Shown piece after piece: positions 1-7,413 of a stretch of 11,337 bases of DNA. The stretch comes from an uncultured Alistipes sp. (GTDB taxonomy: Bacteria; Bacteroidota; Bacteroidia; Bacteroidales; Rikenellaceae), in contig CAKVKI010000065.1 in NCBI GenBank assembly GCA_934754975.1, positions 1 through 11,337 of the forward strand. Reading direction: 5' to 3'. The stretch's first letter is position 1. Each line of letters starts with the position of its first letter. The translations under genes were made by a program, and so were the position numbers. Below the pieces are notes generated by a model. It worked only from the letters and a program-made list of their open reading frames with translations. It ran no database searches and was not told the origin of the DNA.

Positions 1-415
1 ATCCGTAGCTGTCCGAGGGGTATTTTCGCACGATATCGGCAAGTACGCGGCCGAAGACTTCGGCCGAAGAGGAGTTTTCCTCCGGATACTCTTCCACGGT
101 TTCGAGAGTCGGAACAGCGGAGGAACATTCGCAGTTCAGTGCATAGAGTTCGGGCGCGGCGTCCGGAGCGTCGTAGTAAATAAGGCATTTGCTGCCTGTG
201 TATTTCCATCCCTGCCTGAGCAGTTCCGGCGTAAGCCCCATCGTCTTAAGATTGTTGTCGCCGGCGAGGTAAACCAACACGGTTCGTGTCTGCCGGTTCG
301 GACAAGGCTCCGGAACGGATTCTTTGGAACAGAAGCCGAACAGCGGCAGACACAGCAGCAGAAAACAACGTGGAGCGATGTACCGCCGGAACCTGTTTGA
401 ATTTGTCGATCTCAT
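1..415 (-). CDS. Clostripain-family (peptidase C11) cysteine peptidase, N-terminal part, cut by window edge
   Basis: Translating the minus strand from the ATG at 413-415 gives 138 residues that run off the left edge. The frame is open back to about 577 but has no ATG, GTG or TTG before 415, so this start is well supported. Residues 1-28 form a signal sequence with a basic start and a Leu-rich core ending at Cys29. The residues before Cys29 (Leu-Phe-Gly-Phe) are not a textbook lipobox, but the following Ser-Lys-Glu resembles Bacteroidetes surface-lipoprotein export signals. Residues 45-56 (TVLVYLAGDNNL) match the first strand and Asp-Asn-Asn turn of the clostripain/C11 family, and VRKYPSDSYG at 129-138 leads toward the strand before the catalytic His. 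The catalytic His and Cys lie beyond the edge. Clostripains are clan CD, often Arg-specific. It follows the fimbrillin gene by 139 bases, a gap with no terminator or promoter I can recognise. Family call good; role in pilin processing is inference. Confidence 0.8.
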   Translation of the reverse strand, partial: MRSTNSNRFRRYIAPRCFLLLCLPLFGFCSKESVPEPCPNRQTRTVLVYLAGDNNLKTMGLTPELLRQGWKYTGSKCLIYYDAPDAAPELYALNCECSSAVPTLETVEEYPEENSSSAEVFGRVLADIVRKYPSDSYG

Positions 416-554
416 CTTTTTTATTCTGGGACTTCTTCTCTTCCGGGTTTGCTGCGAGTCGGCAAGGCCGTCGCCGCACAGACCTCTGTCGTTTTTACTG
501 CGGTTGTTCCCGAAAACCGGCAGTCTGAACCCCGGATCCCGGTCCCTTTCCGGA

Positions 555-1571
555 TTATAATCCGCCGTGCTGTACCTTTACGTCCCAATCCTCGATATCC
601 AGCGATACATCTACCGGGAAAGCAGCCTGCGAAAGCGTGCAGTAAAGTTTGTAAACTTTATTCGGTTGAATCCTGTCGTCGTAGGACGGCATGTGATCTC
701 CGAAGAAAAATGGCTTGTAGGTCCACTTCGTATTTTCTCCCCATGTCAGATCTGCAAGGGTCATTTGGATCCGCTCCGTATCCGGCGCGAACTGCTGGGG
801 CGGCAGGTAAAAGGAGAAGATACGCTTGTAACTGCTTTTATCCGTACTTGTCGCCTTGTCGAGCCGCGTTGACGTATTGGGTGCGAAAGTGCGCTCGGGG
901 CCCGGATTCCGGTTGGGCAATACCGCGGTGAAATAGCCCTTGCCGGCGCTGTGTTCGACTTTTAAGGTCGAGGCCGGAGTTACGTGGCAATCCAATACGG
1001 CTTTTTCCTCTGCACGCAGATACATGTCTACGCGCGCCACGGCGCGTTCGATTTTGAGCGGCAAAGCGGCCCCGTTCTCGGTGAGCGTTACATTGTTGGT
1101 TTGTCCGTAAAAAGGCAGGAAATACGCTTCGTGCGGATTCTGGTCTTCTGTCTCCCTGACATTGCGGTTCGGGCTTACGTAGTCGGCCAGCGAGTACATC
1201 ACGGCGTTCAGCTCGTCCGGCGTATCGACGTGATCCAGTTCGTCTTTCATCTTCGGCAGTTCGTTGACAACGGCGCAGAACGTCTTGTCGGCGCCGACTT
1301 TGGCGCGCATATTCAGCTGGATTCCTCCGTCCGGGATGTCGAAATACTGCATCCGGTCCAGTTTGCTCCCGTCGAAGATATATATGCGCACTGACTTTAC
1401 AACGGTTTCCGACGTGTTGAGCTGGTTGGTGTCGTTTCCTCCGGCAACTACAGTGCGGATTGTAACAGGCGCTTCTTTTGCCTCCGCAAGCGGCTGATTC
1501 TCTTTTTCGGAGCAGGCCGCTGCCAGGAACACGACCGATGGGAGTATGTATCGAATCAGTTTGCTTATCAT
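555..1571 (-). CDS. Fimbrillin-like (FimA/Mfa superfamily) lipoprotein, probable accessory or tip pilus subunit
   Basis: This is a 338-residue protein. An in-frame ATG exists at 1784, but the extension overlaps the upstream barrel gene and reads as Arg-rich nonsense. The ATG at 1571 gives a clean signal peptide, residues 1-19, ending in the lipobox Leu-Ala-Ala-Ala-Cys20 (signal peptidase II), preceded by an A-rich leader. The mature N-terminal domain shows fimbrillin features: VKSVRIYIFD (residues 58-67), FCAVVNELP (98-106) and the core strand LKIERAVARVDMYL (172-185). The C-terminus carries VDVSLDIEDW (320-329), a terminal beta strand with Trp like those of the other pilin-type proteins here. 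In type V pili the C-terminal strand of one subunit fills a groove in the next. Arg39 lies inside the first predicted strand rather than in a linker, so gingipain-like processing is less obvious than in the 404-residue subunit. It is the last pilin-type gene, 38 bases after the barrel gene. Subunit position in the pilus is unknown. Confidence 0.8.
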   Translation of the reverse strand: MISKLIRYILPSVVFLAAACSEKENQPLAEAKEAPVTIRTVVAGGNDTNQLNTSETVVKSVRIYIFDGSKLDRMQYFDIPDGGIQLNMRAKVGADKTFCAVVNELPKMKDELDHVDTPDELNAVMYSLADYVSPNRNVRETEDQNPHEAYFLPFYGQTNNVTLTENGAALPLKIERAVARVDMYLRAEEKAVLDCHVTPASTLKVEHSAGKGYFTAVLPNRNPGPERTFAPNTSTRLDKATSTDKSSYKRIFSFYLPPQQFAPDTERIQMTLADLTWGENTKWTYKPFFFGDHMPSYDDRIQPNKVYKLYCTLSQAAFPVDVSLDIEDWDVKVQHGGL

Positions 1572-1609
1572 GGTTTTTTCTTTATATTGCTGTTTTTCTT
1601 CCGGAATAT

Positions 1610-2287
1610 TTAAAACCGGTAACGAACGCCGGCGCCGATCTGTACGCCCTGGAGCGACTGCACATTCATCACGGGGAACCGATTGGACGCATACTGCCAG
1701 GCGCACCTGATTTCGATGCAGATGCGGCCGTTGTATCTCGGGGAGAATCTGACGCCTGCTTCGGGCCTTACGACAACGCCCCATGACCGGACTTTCGACT
1801 CATTGATCAGTTCGCCTTCGATCCGGAATGTGGCGTGTTGCGCACCGATTCCGGCCCCGATGAACGGCTGCAGCCGGTGTTGCAGAAATGCGACGGGGAA
1901 CCACCGCAGATGGGCCGTTAGGGGAATGAGCGTCAGCTGGCGGTCGGACGATCCCGTTACCAGATCGCCCTCATACGTATCCCGGGTGTAATTATGCTCC
2001 GCCCCGTGGGTGTAACCGATTCCGGCTCCGACGCAAACAGCGTCCGAAATGCGCCATTCCCATTCGAGCGAGGGCGAAACGGTGGTCGCATGATTCAGAA
2101 AACCTCCGTCCGAGGGGATATACACGCTCCATTGCAGGGCCAGGGAGTGGCGGCGGTCGTCTTCCCGGGCGTGTGCCGGGAGGATATGTTCCGGCTGCGG
2201 ACTGTCGCGGCGGGTATCCTCCTGGGCGCGCAGCGTATGCGCGCTCAGGAAGAAACCGACGCAAAACAGTATCTTTAAACATCTCAT
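1610..2287 (-). CDS. Small outer-membrane beta-barrel protein (porin-like)
   Basis: This 225-residue protein has a signal peptide ending Leu-Arg-Ala before Gln22, a common Bacteroidetes type I site. After a charged, Pro-rich linker (about 23-46), it shows alternating strands with aromatic ends, for example ALQWSVYIP (49-57), then Gly-rich turns such as GAGIGYTHG and FIGAGIGAQHA, and it ends VQIGAGVRYRF. The terminal Phe and alternating pattern are what the BAM machinery recognises in outer-membrane barrels. The size suggests an eight-stranded barrel of the OMP_b-brl type. It lies only 11 bases after the Calx-beta gene and 38 bases before the fimbrillin lipoprotein gene, so it is very probably co-transcribed. 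It may be an outer-membrane partner of the pilus-associated complex. No enzymatic motif is visible, and the specific role is unknown. Confidence 0.75.
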   Translation of the reverse strand: MRCLKILFCVGFFLSAHTLRAQEDTRRDSPQPEHILPAHAREDDRRHSLALQWSVYIPSDGGFLNHATTVSPSLEWEWRISDAVCVGAGIGYTHGAEHNYTRDTYEGDLVTGSSDRQLTLIPLTAHLRWFPVAFLQHRLQPFIGAGIGAQHATFRIEGELINESKVRSWGVVVRPEAGVRFSPRYNGRICIEIRCAWQYASNRFPVMNVQSLQGVQIGAGVRYRF

Positions 2288-2298
2288 TACCAGGGAAA

Positions 2299-4755
2299 TT
2301 ACTTGTTCTGGATGTTGAATCCCGAAATTGCCTTGGTAGGGCTGACGGAAATCTTGCCGCCTTCCGCGACGGCTTTCACGCCGTTGAGTTTGACGACTAC
2401 GTTGCGGACCGTCGAGTCCGGCGAATACAATACCATGCCGTTGATATTGACAGCGCTGCTCATGTCGTCGCCCCAGATACGCAGGTCATGCTGATTGGTC
2501 AGCACGAAGTCCTGTCCCGGCCGGCCCGTCGTACTTGGGTCGATAACGGCGTCGATCAGGATGTCGCCGCCGCTGCAGTTGGTTTGCAGCGCTCCGTCTT
2601 TCGCCCGGAGCAGCGACACTTTGAAGAAGCCGGAGACAACATTGTTCTTGCGGCCGAAGTCGCCGAGCGACTCGATGGCCACCACTGCGGGCTGGTCGTA
2701 GAGTTCTCCTTTGCAGCTCAGCACGGAACTGCTGAAATTGACGTCCGTGTCGCTCATGGCGTAAATATGGCTGAAATCCACGACAACGCTTTTAACCGAT
2801 TCGTAGCGGGTGTCCTCTTTTGTTTCCACGCGATACTGTCCGCTGTGCATGTCGGGCTTGATGATCAGGCGCGGGAGACGGCCCATGTCGAAGTCGAGCC
2901 GGTCTGCCGTGCCCTTGCCGTAGATTCCGTCGATCACGATATTGGCGCGCGTGGCGTTGGTCAGCGCTACGCCGTTGGTTTTGAAGATTCCCAATTCGTA
3001 AACGATGTCCTGTTCGCCCTCTATGCCTGCCTTGGTGCCGATCAGACGGACTATCGCCGGCTGATCCTTGATCAGGGCCTGGCTCGAAGAGCGGATCAGG
3101 TAACTGTTGCTGATGTTCGAAAGGTCGAGGTTGAACGTGCGGCTGCCTTCCAGCAAATCGTTGGCGTTGATGGGTACTTCCACCGAGAATTTGTTGAGAT
3201 AACGGTCGCTGCCGTCCGTCGAAGGCACAAACGAGAGCGTTCCTGCCACGGGGTCGTAATTGACGCCCTCCGATGCGGTCACCGGCCGGGTTTTGTAATC
3301 GACCGTCACGGGCAGCGGAGCGCCTTCGGGGGTGAAGGAGTAGCCCGAAAGGGTTACTGTGAAGGTTGCCGTGGCGCTTCCCATAATCGGCTTGCTGACC
3401 TGGATGTCGCTCATATAGATGCCGTGGGCCAGTTTTATGATGCGGTTCCCGTCGCCGAGGAATATCGCTTCTCCGTTGGCCGGGAGGGAGGCTGCTGCGA
3501 AAGGCGTCGGTGTGTTTTCGATAACGTAGCGGTCGAAAAGCAGTTCGCCCAGCGACGAGAGCATACTCAGACGGCCTGCCTTGGGGCTGCCCATCAGCAG
3601 GTCGCCGTTGCCGTTGATGCGCAGCGAGGTGTACTCCGCAGCCGTGTTCTTTTCATACATGCGGTGTCCCTGGCGGGAGAATTTGATGATTTTGCCCTGT
3701 GCGGTCGCCGGATTGTAAAGACTGGCTACGCAGGAGCCTGATACGGGATCGTGCGTGATGCCTGCGATCGTGCCGCGATCCACCTGGGAGATGAGTTCCG
3801 TTCCGTCGGGACGCAGCTGGGCGTAGTATGAATTCGTAAGGTCGTTTCCGCCGACCATGATCTCGCCTGTGGGGCAGACGATCAGTTGATTGAGTCTGGT
3901 CTCCACCGAGGTGGGAACAATCTGTTTCTGGAAGACGATGTCTCCTTCCGGGCGTATTTTGATTACGGCTCCGCCCGCTTTCTGGCCCTCGCCTGCCAGG
4001 TAGAGATCGCCGTCAACGGTGGAAACCATCTTTTCGATCCGGAACGTGCGGTCCGGAAGCTGGGTGATAAAGAACGGCTTTCCCCGTTCGTCGAGACGCA
4101 CTACGCAGCTTCCTTCGTTGTCTTTGGATGAAAATGCCACATGCAGGTACTCTGTGGAGCTGCCCAGTACGTTCAGTCCTGCGCAGATCTCGCCTGCCGT
4201 GGGAATATAGTTGTATACAAGGCGTCCCGAGGGTGATATTTTGCATACGAAAGGTTTCCGGCCGCCGGTCACTACCGGAGAATCGCCGCTGAGAATCAGG
4301 CTGCCGTCCATCAGCTGTCGTCCCTGTGTGACGCATGAGCCGAATTCTCCTACGCGTACATCCTGTTCCACAACTCCTTTCGAGGTCAGGACGATAGCGC
4401 GTCCTGTGGCGCCCCGGTTGTCGCGCGATGAAATCGTGCGGCAGCCGACCAGCAATACCTTGCCGTCCTGCAGGGGAAAGATGTTCGTGATTTTCGAAAA
4501 ATCCCCTGCCGGGAACTTGCGTGAAAGGATGCTTTCTCCCAGACGGTTGAACCAGGTCACCATCGGATGTCCGTTGCTCTCTCCGACAGCCACGACGTCG
4601 CCGTTGCTGAAATCCGGGCAAACCTGTTCATAATGGATTTCTTTGCCGTACGAACGGTCGTATACGACCGGCATGAACTGTGCCTGCGCCCGGTCGGCGG
4701 CGAAAATCGCTATCGCCATGCCGAACGCCCAAAAGATATTCTTTCCTGTTTTCAT
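2299..4755 (-). CDS. Secreted protein with N-terminal beta-propeller-like repeats and tandem Calx-beta-type domains
   Basis: This 818-residue protein has a type I signal peptide cleaved at Ala-Gln-Ala before Gln26. Residues about 30-445 contain at least seven short repeats of the type [D/N]-G-[D/E/K]-hydrophobics-G, near 51, 97, 150, 248, 297, 383 and 427, as expected of propeller blades. Residues about 450-560 read as a Calx-beta domain: TFTVTLSG, VTVDYKT, the loop TASEGVNY followed by GTLSF, and FNLDLSN. Two further modules of about 120 residues start at the repeated linkers DQPAIVR (565-571) and DQPAVVA (687-693) and look like diverged Calx-beta copies. No lipobox and no clear type IX secretion C-terminal signal is present, so periplasmic or outer-membrane-associated placement is likely. 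It lies 39 bases after the OmpA-family gene and 11 bases before the barrel gene. Calx-beta domains often bind Ca2+ or act in adhesion; here an adhesive, scaffold or pilus-base role is inference. Confidence 0.75.
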   Translation of the reverse strand: MKTGKNIFWAFGMAIAIFAADRAQAQFMPVVYDRSYGKEIHYEQVCPDFSNGDVVAVGESNGHPMVTWFNRLGESILSRKFPAGDFSKITNIFPLQDGKVLLVGCRTISSRDNRGATGRAIVLTSKGVVEQDVRVGEFGSCVTQGRQLMDGSLILSGDSPVVTGGRKPFVCKISPSGRLVYNYIPTAGEICAGLNVLGSSTEYLHVAFSSKDNEGSCVVRLDERGKPFFITQLPDRTFRIEKMVSTVDGDLYLAGEGQKAGGAVIKIRPEGDIVFQKQIVPTSVETRLNQLIVCPTGEIMVGGNDLTNSYYAQLRPDGTELISQVDRGTIAGITHDPVSGSCVASLYNPATAQGKIIKFSRQGHRMYEKNTAAEYTSLRINGNGDLLMGSPKAGRLSMLSSLGELLFDRYVIENTPTPFAAASLPANGEAIFLGDGNRIIKLAHGIYMSDIQVSKPIMGSATATFTVTLSGYSFTPEGAPLPVTVDYKTRPVTASEGVNYDPVAGTLSFVPSTDGSDRYLNKFSVEVPINANDLLEGSRTFNLDLSNISNSYLIRSSSQALIKDQPAIVRLIGTKAGIEGEQDIVYELGIFKTNGVALTNATRANIVIDGIYGKGTADRLDFDMGRLPRLIIKPDMHSGQYRVETKEDTRYESVKSVVVDFSHIYAMSDTDVNFSSSVLSCKGELYDQPAVVAIESLGDFGRKNNVVSGFFKVSLLRAKDGALQTNCSGGDILIDAVIDPSTTGRPGQDFVLTNQHDLRIWGDDMSSAVNINGMVLYSPDSTVRNVVVKLNGVKAVAEGGKISVSPTKAISGFNIQNK

Positions 4756-4794
4756 TGTATTGTATATTTTTTTTGATCTGTCCGAATCCTCCTG

Positions 4795-6762
4795 TTATTT
4801 TTTCCTGACGACGATATCCACGCGCCGGGCTTTGCGTGTCACCTCGGTCTGTTCCTCAAATGTGAGCGCCGTCGGTATCTGACGGCTTTCCGGGATGCCG
4901 ACTTCCGTATCCTGTTCTTTCTTTTTGCGCAGCGCTTCCACGAATGCTTCGCGGGGAACTTTCAGCCGCCCTTTTCCTTCGGGATAAAGGGTTGGCTCGG
5001 CTCCCAGTTCAACGAGGGCCTTTGTGATGGCCATGGCCCGCTTTTCCGACAGTTGGAGGTTGTATTTGTCACTCCCGAATTCATCCGCGTACCCTAAGAC
5101 CGATATTGCGTCCAAATTGTTAAATGCCATCGATTCCACGACGTTCCGGAGCTTGTCCAGCGACTCTTCGTCCACCGCATCGCTGTTGAAATCGAAATAA
5201 ACGCTTATGAGTATGTCTCCCACAGATGGCTGCGGGTATATTTTGGACTCGATGATTTCGGCTTCGAAACTCTTCGTGTTGCTGTTGCCGAGTCCCGAAA
5301 TCAGGTTCAGATTGCCGACCATGGCCGAGTATTCGGCCGAGACGCCGATTGCCGACATGCTGCTCAGGGGCGAGATCGTATTGTCGAACGTGTAAATGTC
5401 GTCCTTGCCGGAGATGCCCCGGCGGTCGGAGATGAAATAGCCTTTGGATCCGTCGAAGAAAATTCCGAAATCGTTGTACACCGAATTGACGGGGTACGGA
5501 TAGTGGAACAGGGTTCCGGGAACCAGTATGTCGTTGACCATGCTCATGCGGTAAATATCGTAACTGCCGAATCCCTCCAGGCCGTTGGAGGCGAAGTAGA
5601 GGGCGTCGCCCACTACGCGGGGATAGATTTCATCCCCTTCGGTGTTGACGGCGCGGCCCAGGTTGACCGGCTCCGCCCAATTGTTTTTCTGTTTGTCCCA
5701 ATGGGTCATATAGAGGTCCATGCCGCCGTAACCGCCCGGCCGGTCGGAGGAGAATATCAGGGACATTCCGTCGTTGAAGAACGCGGGATGGCCGTAGGAG
5801 AATCCTTCCTGATGCTCGAACAGCGGCTGGAAATCACTCCAGCGGCTGCGTATGCTGTCGAAACGGGAAAAGTAGAGTTGATTGACGAACAATCCTGCGT
5901 CGAGGTCGGTGGATATGATGCGGTCGGTATGACGATATACCAGCGCTGTGGCGATCATCGTTTTGCCGTCGGGACTGAAAGCCAGCGGTCCCCGCTGCAG
6001 TTCCCGCGGAATGTCGCGGAAAACTTCGGGAACGCTTCCGTCGTAAAGCGAATAGAACTGTGTGCGGTGGTAGAAAATCTTGAGCGGATCCTGCATCTGT
6101 CCCCGGCTGACGGCGTAAAACGGCTTGCCTTTCCACTCTCCGAGCCAATATTCGGCTTCGGAGGTGTTGAGACTTTGCAGGCTTACCCTGTAATCCGCGT
6201 CTCCGCGGCCGTAATACCGCTGTACGTTGGAAAGCGACGCGAGCGTATTGATGTAGCGCTGGTTGCGGGAATAGGGCTGGCGGAAAGCGAAATTGCGGGC
6301 TGCGATCTCCGCCTGCTGGTTGTCTCCCAGGCGCCGCAGGGCGTCGACATAGAAGCAGACGTCGTTGACGGTCATCAGCGTATCGGCCGCCGAGCATACT
6401 TGTTCATAATAGATTACAGCTTGTTCGGGGTCCTGCAGCAAGATGTAATTCCGCGCCATTTTCAGAGCCAGGATATTGCGTTCTCCGTAGAGCGTTTTGC
6501 GTTGTTCCAGCGTCAGGCGGTCGTTGTCGTATTTCTTTTCGAGGGAGGTGAGCGCCCGCTGGTACAGCGTCATGGCACGACGAAAATCGCCGCGGACAAA
6601 ATTGATGTCCGCGCTCCGTTCCATGCGTCCTGAGCGGCTTTGCCGTATCCGGGAAACGGGTGTTCGGTCTTTCGGCACACGGTCCGGAATTTCTTTGCGG
6701 GCGCCGAATGCACTTCCGGCAAGCAGCGTGCCGAGCAATATCAGGACAAGGTATTTTTTCAT
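4795..6762 (-). CDS. TPR-PD40 propeller-OmpA_C protein, peptidoglycan-binding (PorE-like architecture)
   Basis: This is a 655-residue periplasmic or outer-membrane-associated protein. Residues 1-20 are a signal peptide without a lipobox. Residues about 43-160 are helical TPR-like repeats (SADINFVRGDFRRAMTLYQRA). Residues about 255-460 hold PD40/WD40-like blades: GPLAFSPDGKTM, GHPAFFNDGMSLIFSSDRPG, YPRVVGDALYFASNG and IFFDGSKGYFISDRRG. Each of the last three is followed by a Gly/Asp-rich DLY/DIY strand. Residues about 518-655 are an OmpA C-terminal domain: VYFDFNSDAV, then GYAD with Asp560, and LSEKRA with Arg575, the residues that usually hold diaminopimelate of peptidoglycan. A roughly 40-residue insertion (about 598-638) precedes the final ARRVDIVV strand. 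The order resembles the type IX secretion protein PorE, but it lacks the carboxypeptidase-regulatory domain and a lipoprotein Cys. It is encoded 22 bases after the DUF3575 barrel gene, suggesting the pair link an outer-membrane pilus base to the cell wall. Confidence 0.87.
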   Translation of the reverse strand: MKKYLVLILLGTLLAGSAFGARKEIPDRVPKDRTPVSRIRQSRSGRMERSADINFVRGDFRRAMTLYQRALTSLEKKYDNDRLTLEQRKTLYGERNILALKMARNYILLQDPEQAVIYYEQVCSAADTLMTVNDVCFYVDALRRLGDNQQAEIAARNFAFRQPYSRNQRYINTLASLSNVQRYYGRGDADYRVSLQSLNTSEAEYWLGEWKGKPFYAVSRGQMQDPLKIFYHRTQFYSLYDGSVPEVFRDIPRELQRGPLAFSPDGKTMIATALVYRHTDRIISTDLDAGLFVNQLYFSRFDSIRSRWSDFQPLFEHQEGFSYGHPAFFNDGMSLIFSSDRPGGYGGMDLYMTHWDKQKNNWAEPVNLGRAVNTEGDEIYPRVVGDALYFASNGLEGFGSYDIYRMSMVNDILVPGTLFHYPYPVNSVYNDFGIFFDGSKGYFISDRRGISGKDDIYTFDNTISPLSSMSAIGVSAEYSAMVGNLNLISGLGNSNTKSFEAEIIESKIYPQPSVGDILISVYFDFNSDAVDEESLDKLRNVVESMAFNNLDAISVLGYADEFGSDKYNLQLSEKRAMAITKALVELGAEPTLYPEGKGRLKVPREAFVEALRKKKEQDTEVGIPESRQIPTALTFEEQTEVTRKARRVDIVVRKK

Positions 6763-6784
6763 AGTCGTAATTTATGTTGCCGGA

Positions 6785-7378
6785 TTATCTGAATATATTG
6801 TAAGTCAAGTGGATTCCGAATTTTGTCGGCCCGTACCACGCCCGCGTGTTTTTCAGCTCCAGTGCATATCCGTTCCACTCTCCTCCGAGCTGGTATTTGT
6901 CGAACTGCAGGTGGGCGTAACCCAGGCCGAGATTCAGGTCGAGACGGAAATGTTTCGACAGGTAAAACTTGTAACCGAGCGATACGCCGGCCGAAAGGCC
7001 CCAGCCTTTGCGGCGGAAGCTGTCCTTGCCTTCGCCGTTCCATAATCCGATGTTGAAGTTGCCGCCTTCGACATACGGACCGACGTAGAATCCGTCGTAC
7101 ATATTATTGGTGTAGTAGTAGCGCGGTTTGATGTAATAACGCACGTCTACACTTCCGATCAGGGCCCGGAATACCTCTTCGTGCTTCTTGAACATATAAG
7201 GCATCCAGAGGACGTCGGCATTGAGCGTGAACTGTTGGCTGAGGGTAAATTCCACGCCGATGTTCGGAGTGCCGGCCAGTATAAGGGGCAGGTTGGTTTT
7301 GATCGCCTGAGCTTTCGCCGTCGGTGCTGCGAACAGGAGGATGAAACCCAATGCCAGTATTCGTAGTAGTTTTCTCAT
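6785..7378 (-). CDS. DUF3575 family outer-membrane beta-barrel protein
   Basis: This 197-residue protein has a signal peptide ending Ala-Lys-Ala before Gln24. The mature start AIKTNLPLILAGTPNIGVEF is the hallmark of DUF3575, followed by the family's other signatures: LNADVLWMPY, DVRYYIKP, GFYVGPYVEGGNFNIG and GVSLGYKFYLSKHFRLD. The pattern of amphipathic strands with aromatic ends predicts a small barrel. DUF3575 proteins recur in Bacteroidetes fimbrillin loci next to OmpA-domain and Mfa2-type genes, and the same arrangement is seen here: it follows the anchor gene by 34 bases and precedes the OmpA-family gene by 22 bases. The molecular function of the family is not established. A role as an outer-membrane component of pilus export or anchoring is inferred from context. 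Confidence 0.88.
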   Translation of the reverse strand: MRKLLRILALGFILLFAAPTAKAQAIKTNLPLILAGTPNIGVEFTLSQQFTLNADVLWMPYMFKKHEEVFRALIGSVDVRYYIKPRYYYTNNMYDGFYVGPYVEGGNFNIGLWNGEGKDSFRRKGWGLSAGVSLGYKFYLSKHFRLDLNLGLGYAHLQFDKYQLGGEWNGYALELKNTRAWYGPTKFGIHLTYNIFR

Positions 7379-7413
7379 CGGACTTTTACAATTTTTGAAT
7401 TTTCATATCGAAT

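Noticed and set aside
246..479. A 77-residue minus-strand frame near the left end
   Set aside because: It overlaps the start of the clostripain-like gene in another frame; the clostripain frame has a signal sequence and family motifs.
1572..1784. A 71-residue N-terminal extension of the 338-residue fimbrillin
   Set aside because: It overlaps the barrel gene, is Arg-rich and unlike a protein, and would bury the lipoprotein signal that starts at 1571.
2173..3741. A 522-residue plus-strand open frame
   Set aside because: It lies opposite the Calx-beta gene, has no signal peptide or recognisable domain, and its His/Val/Asp/Arg-rich composition is typical of antisense reading of high-GC coding DNA.
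5503..6633. A 376-residue plus-strand open frame
   Set aside because: It is entirely antisense to the TPR-PD40-OmpA gene, whose domains are clear, and shows no family signature.
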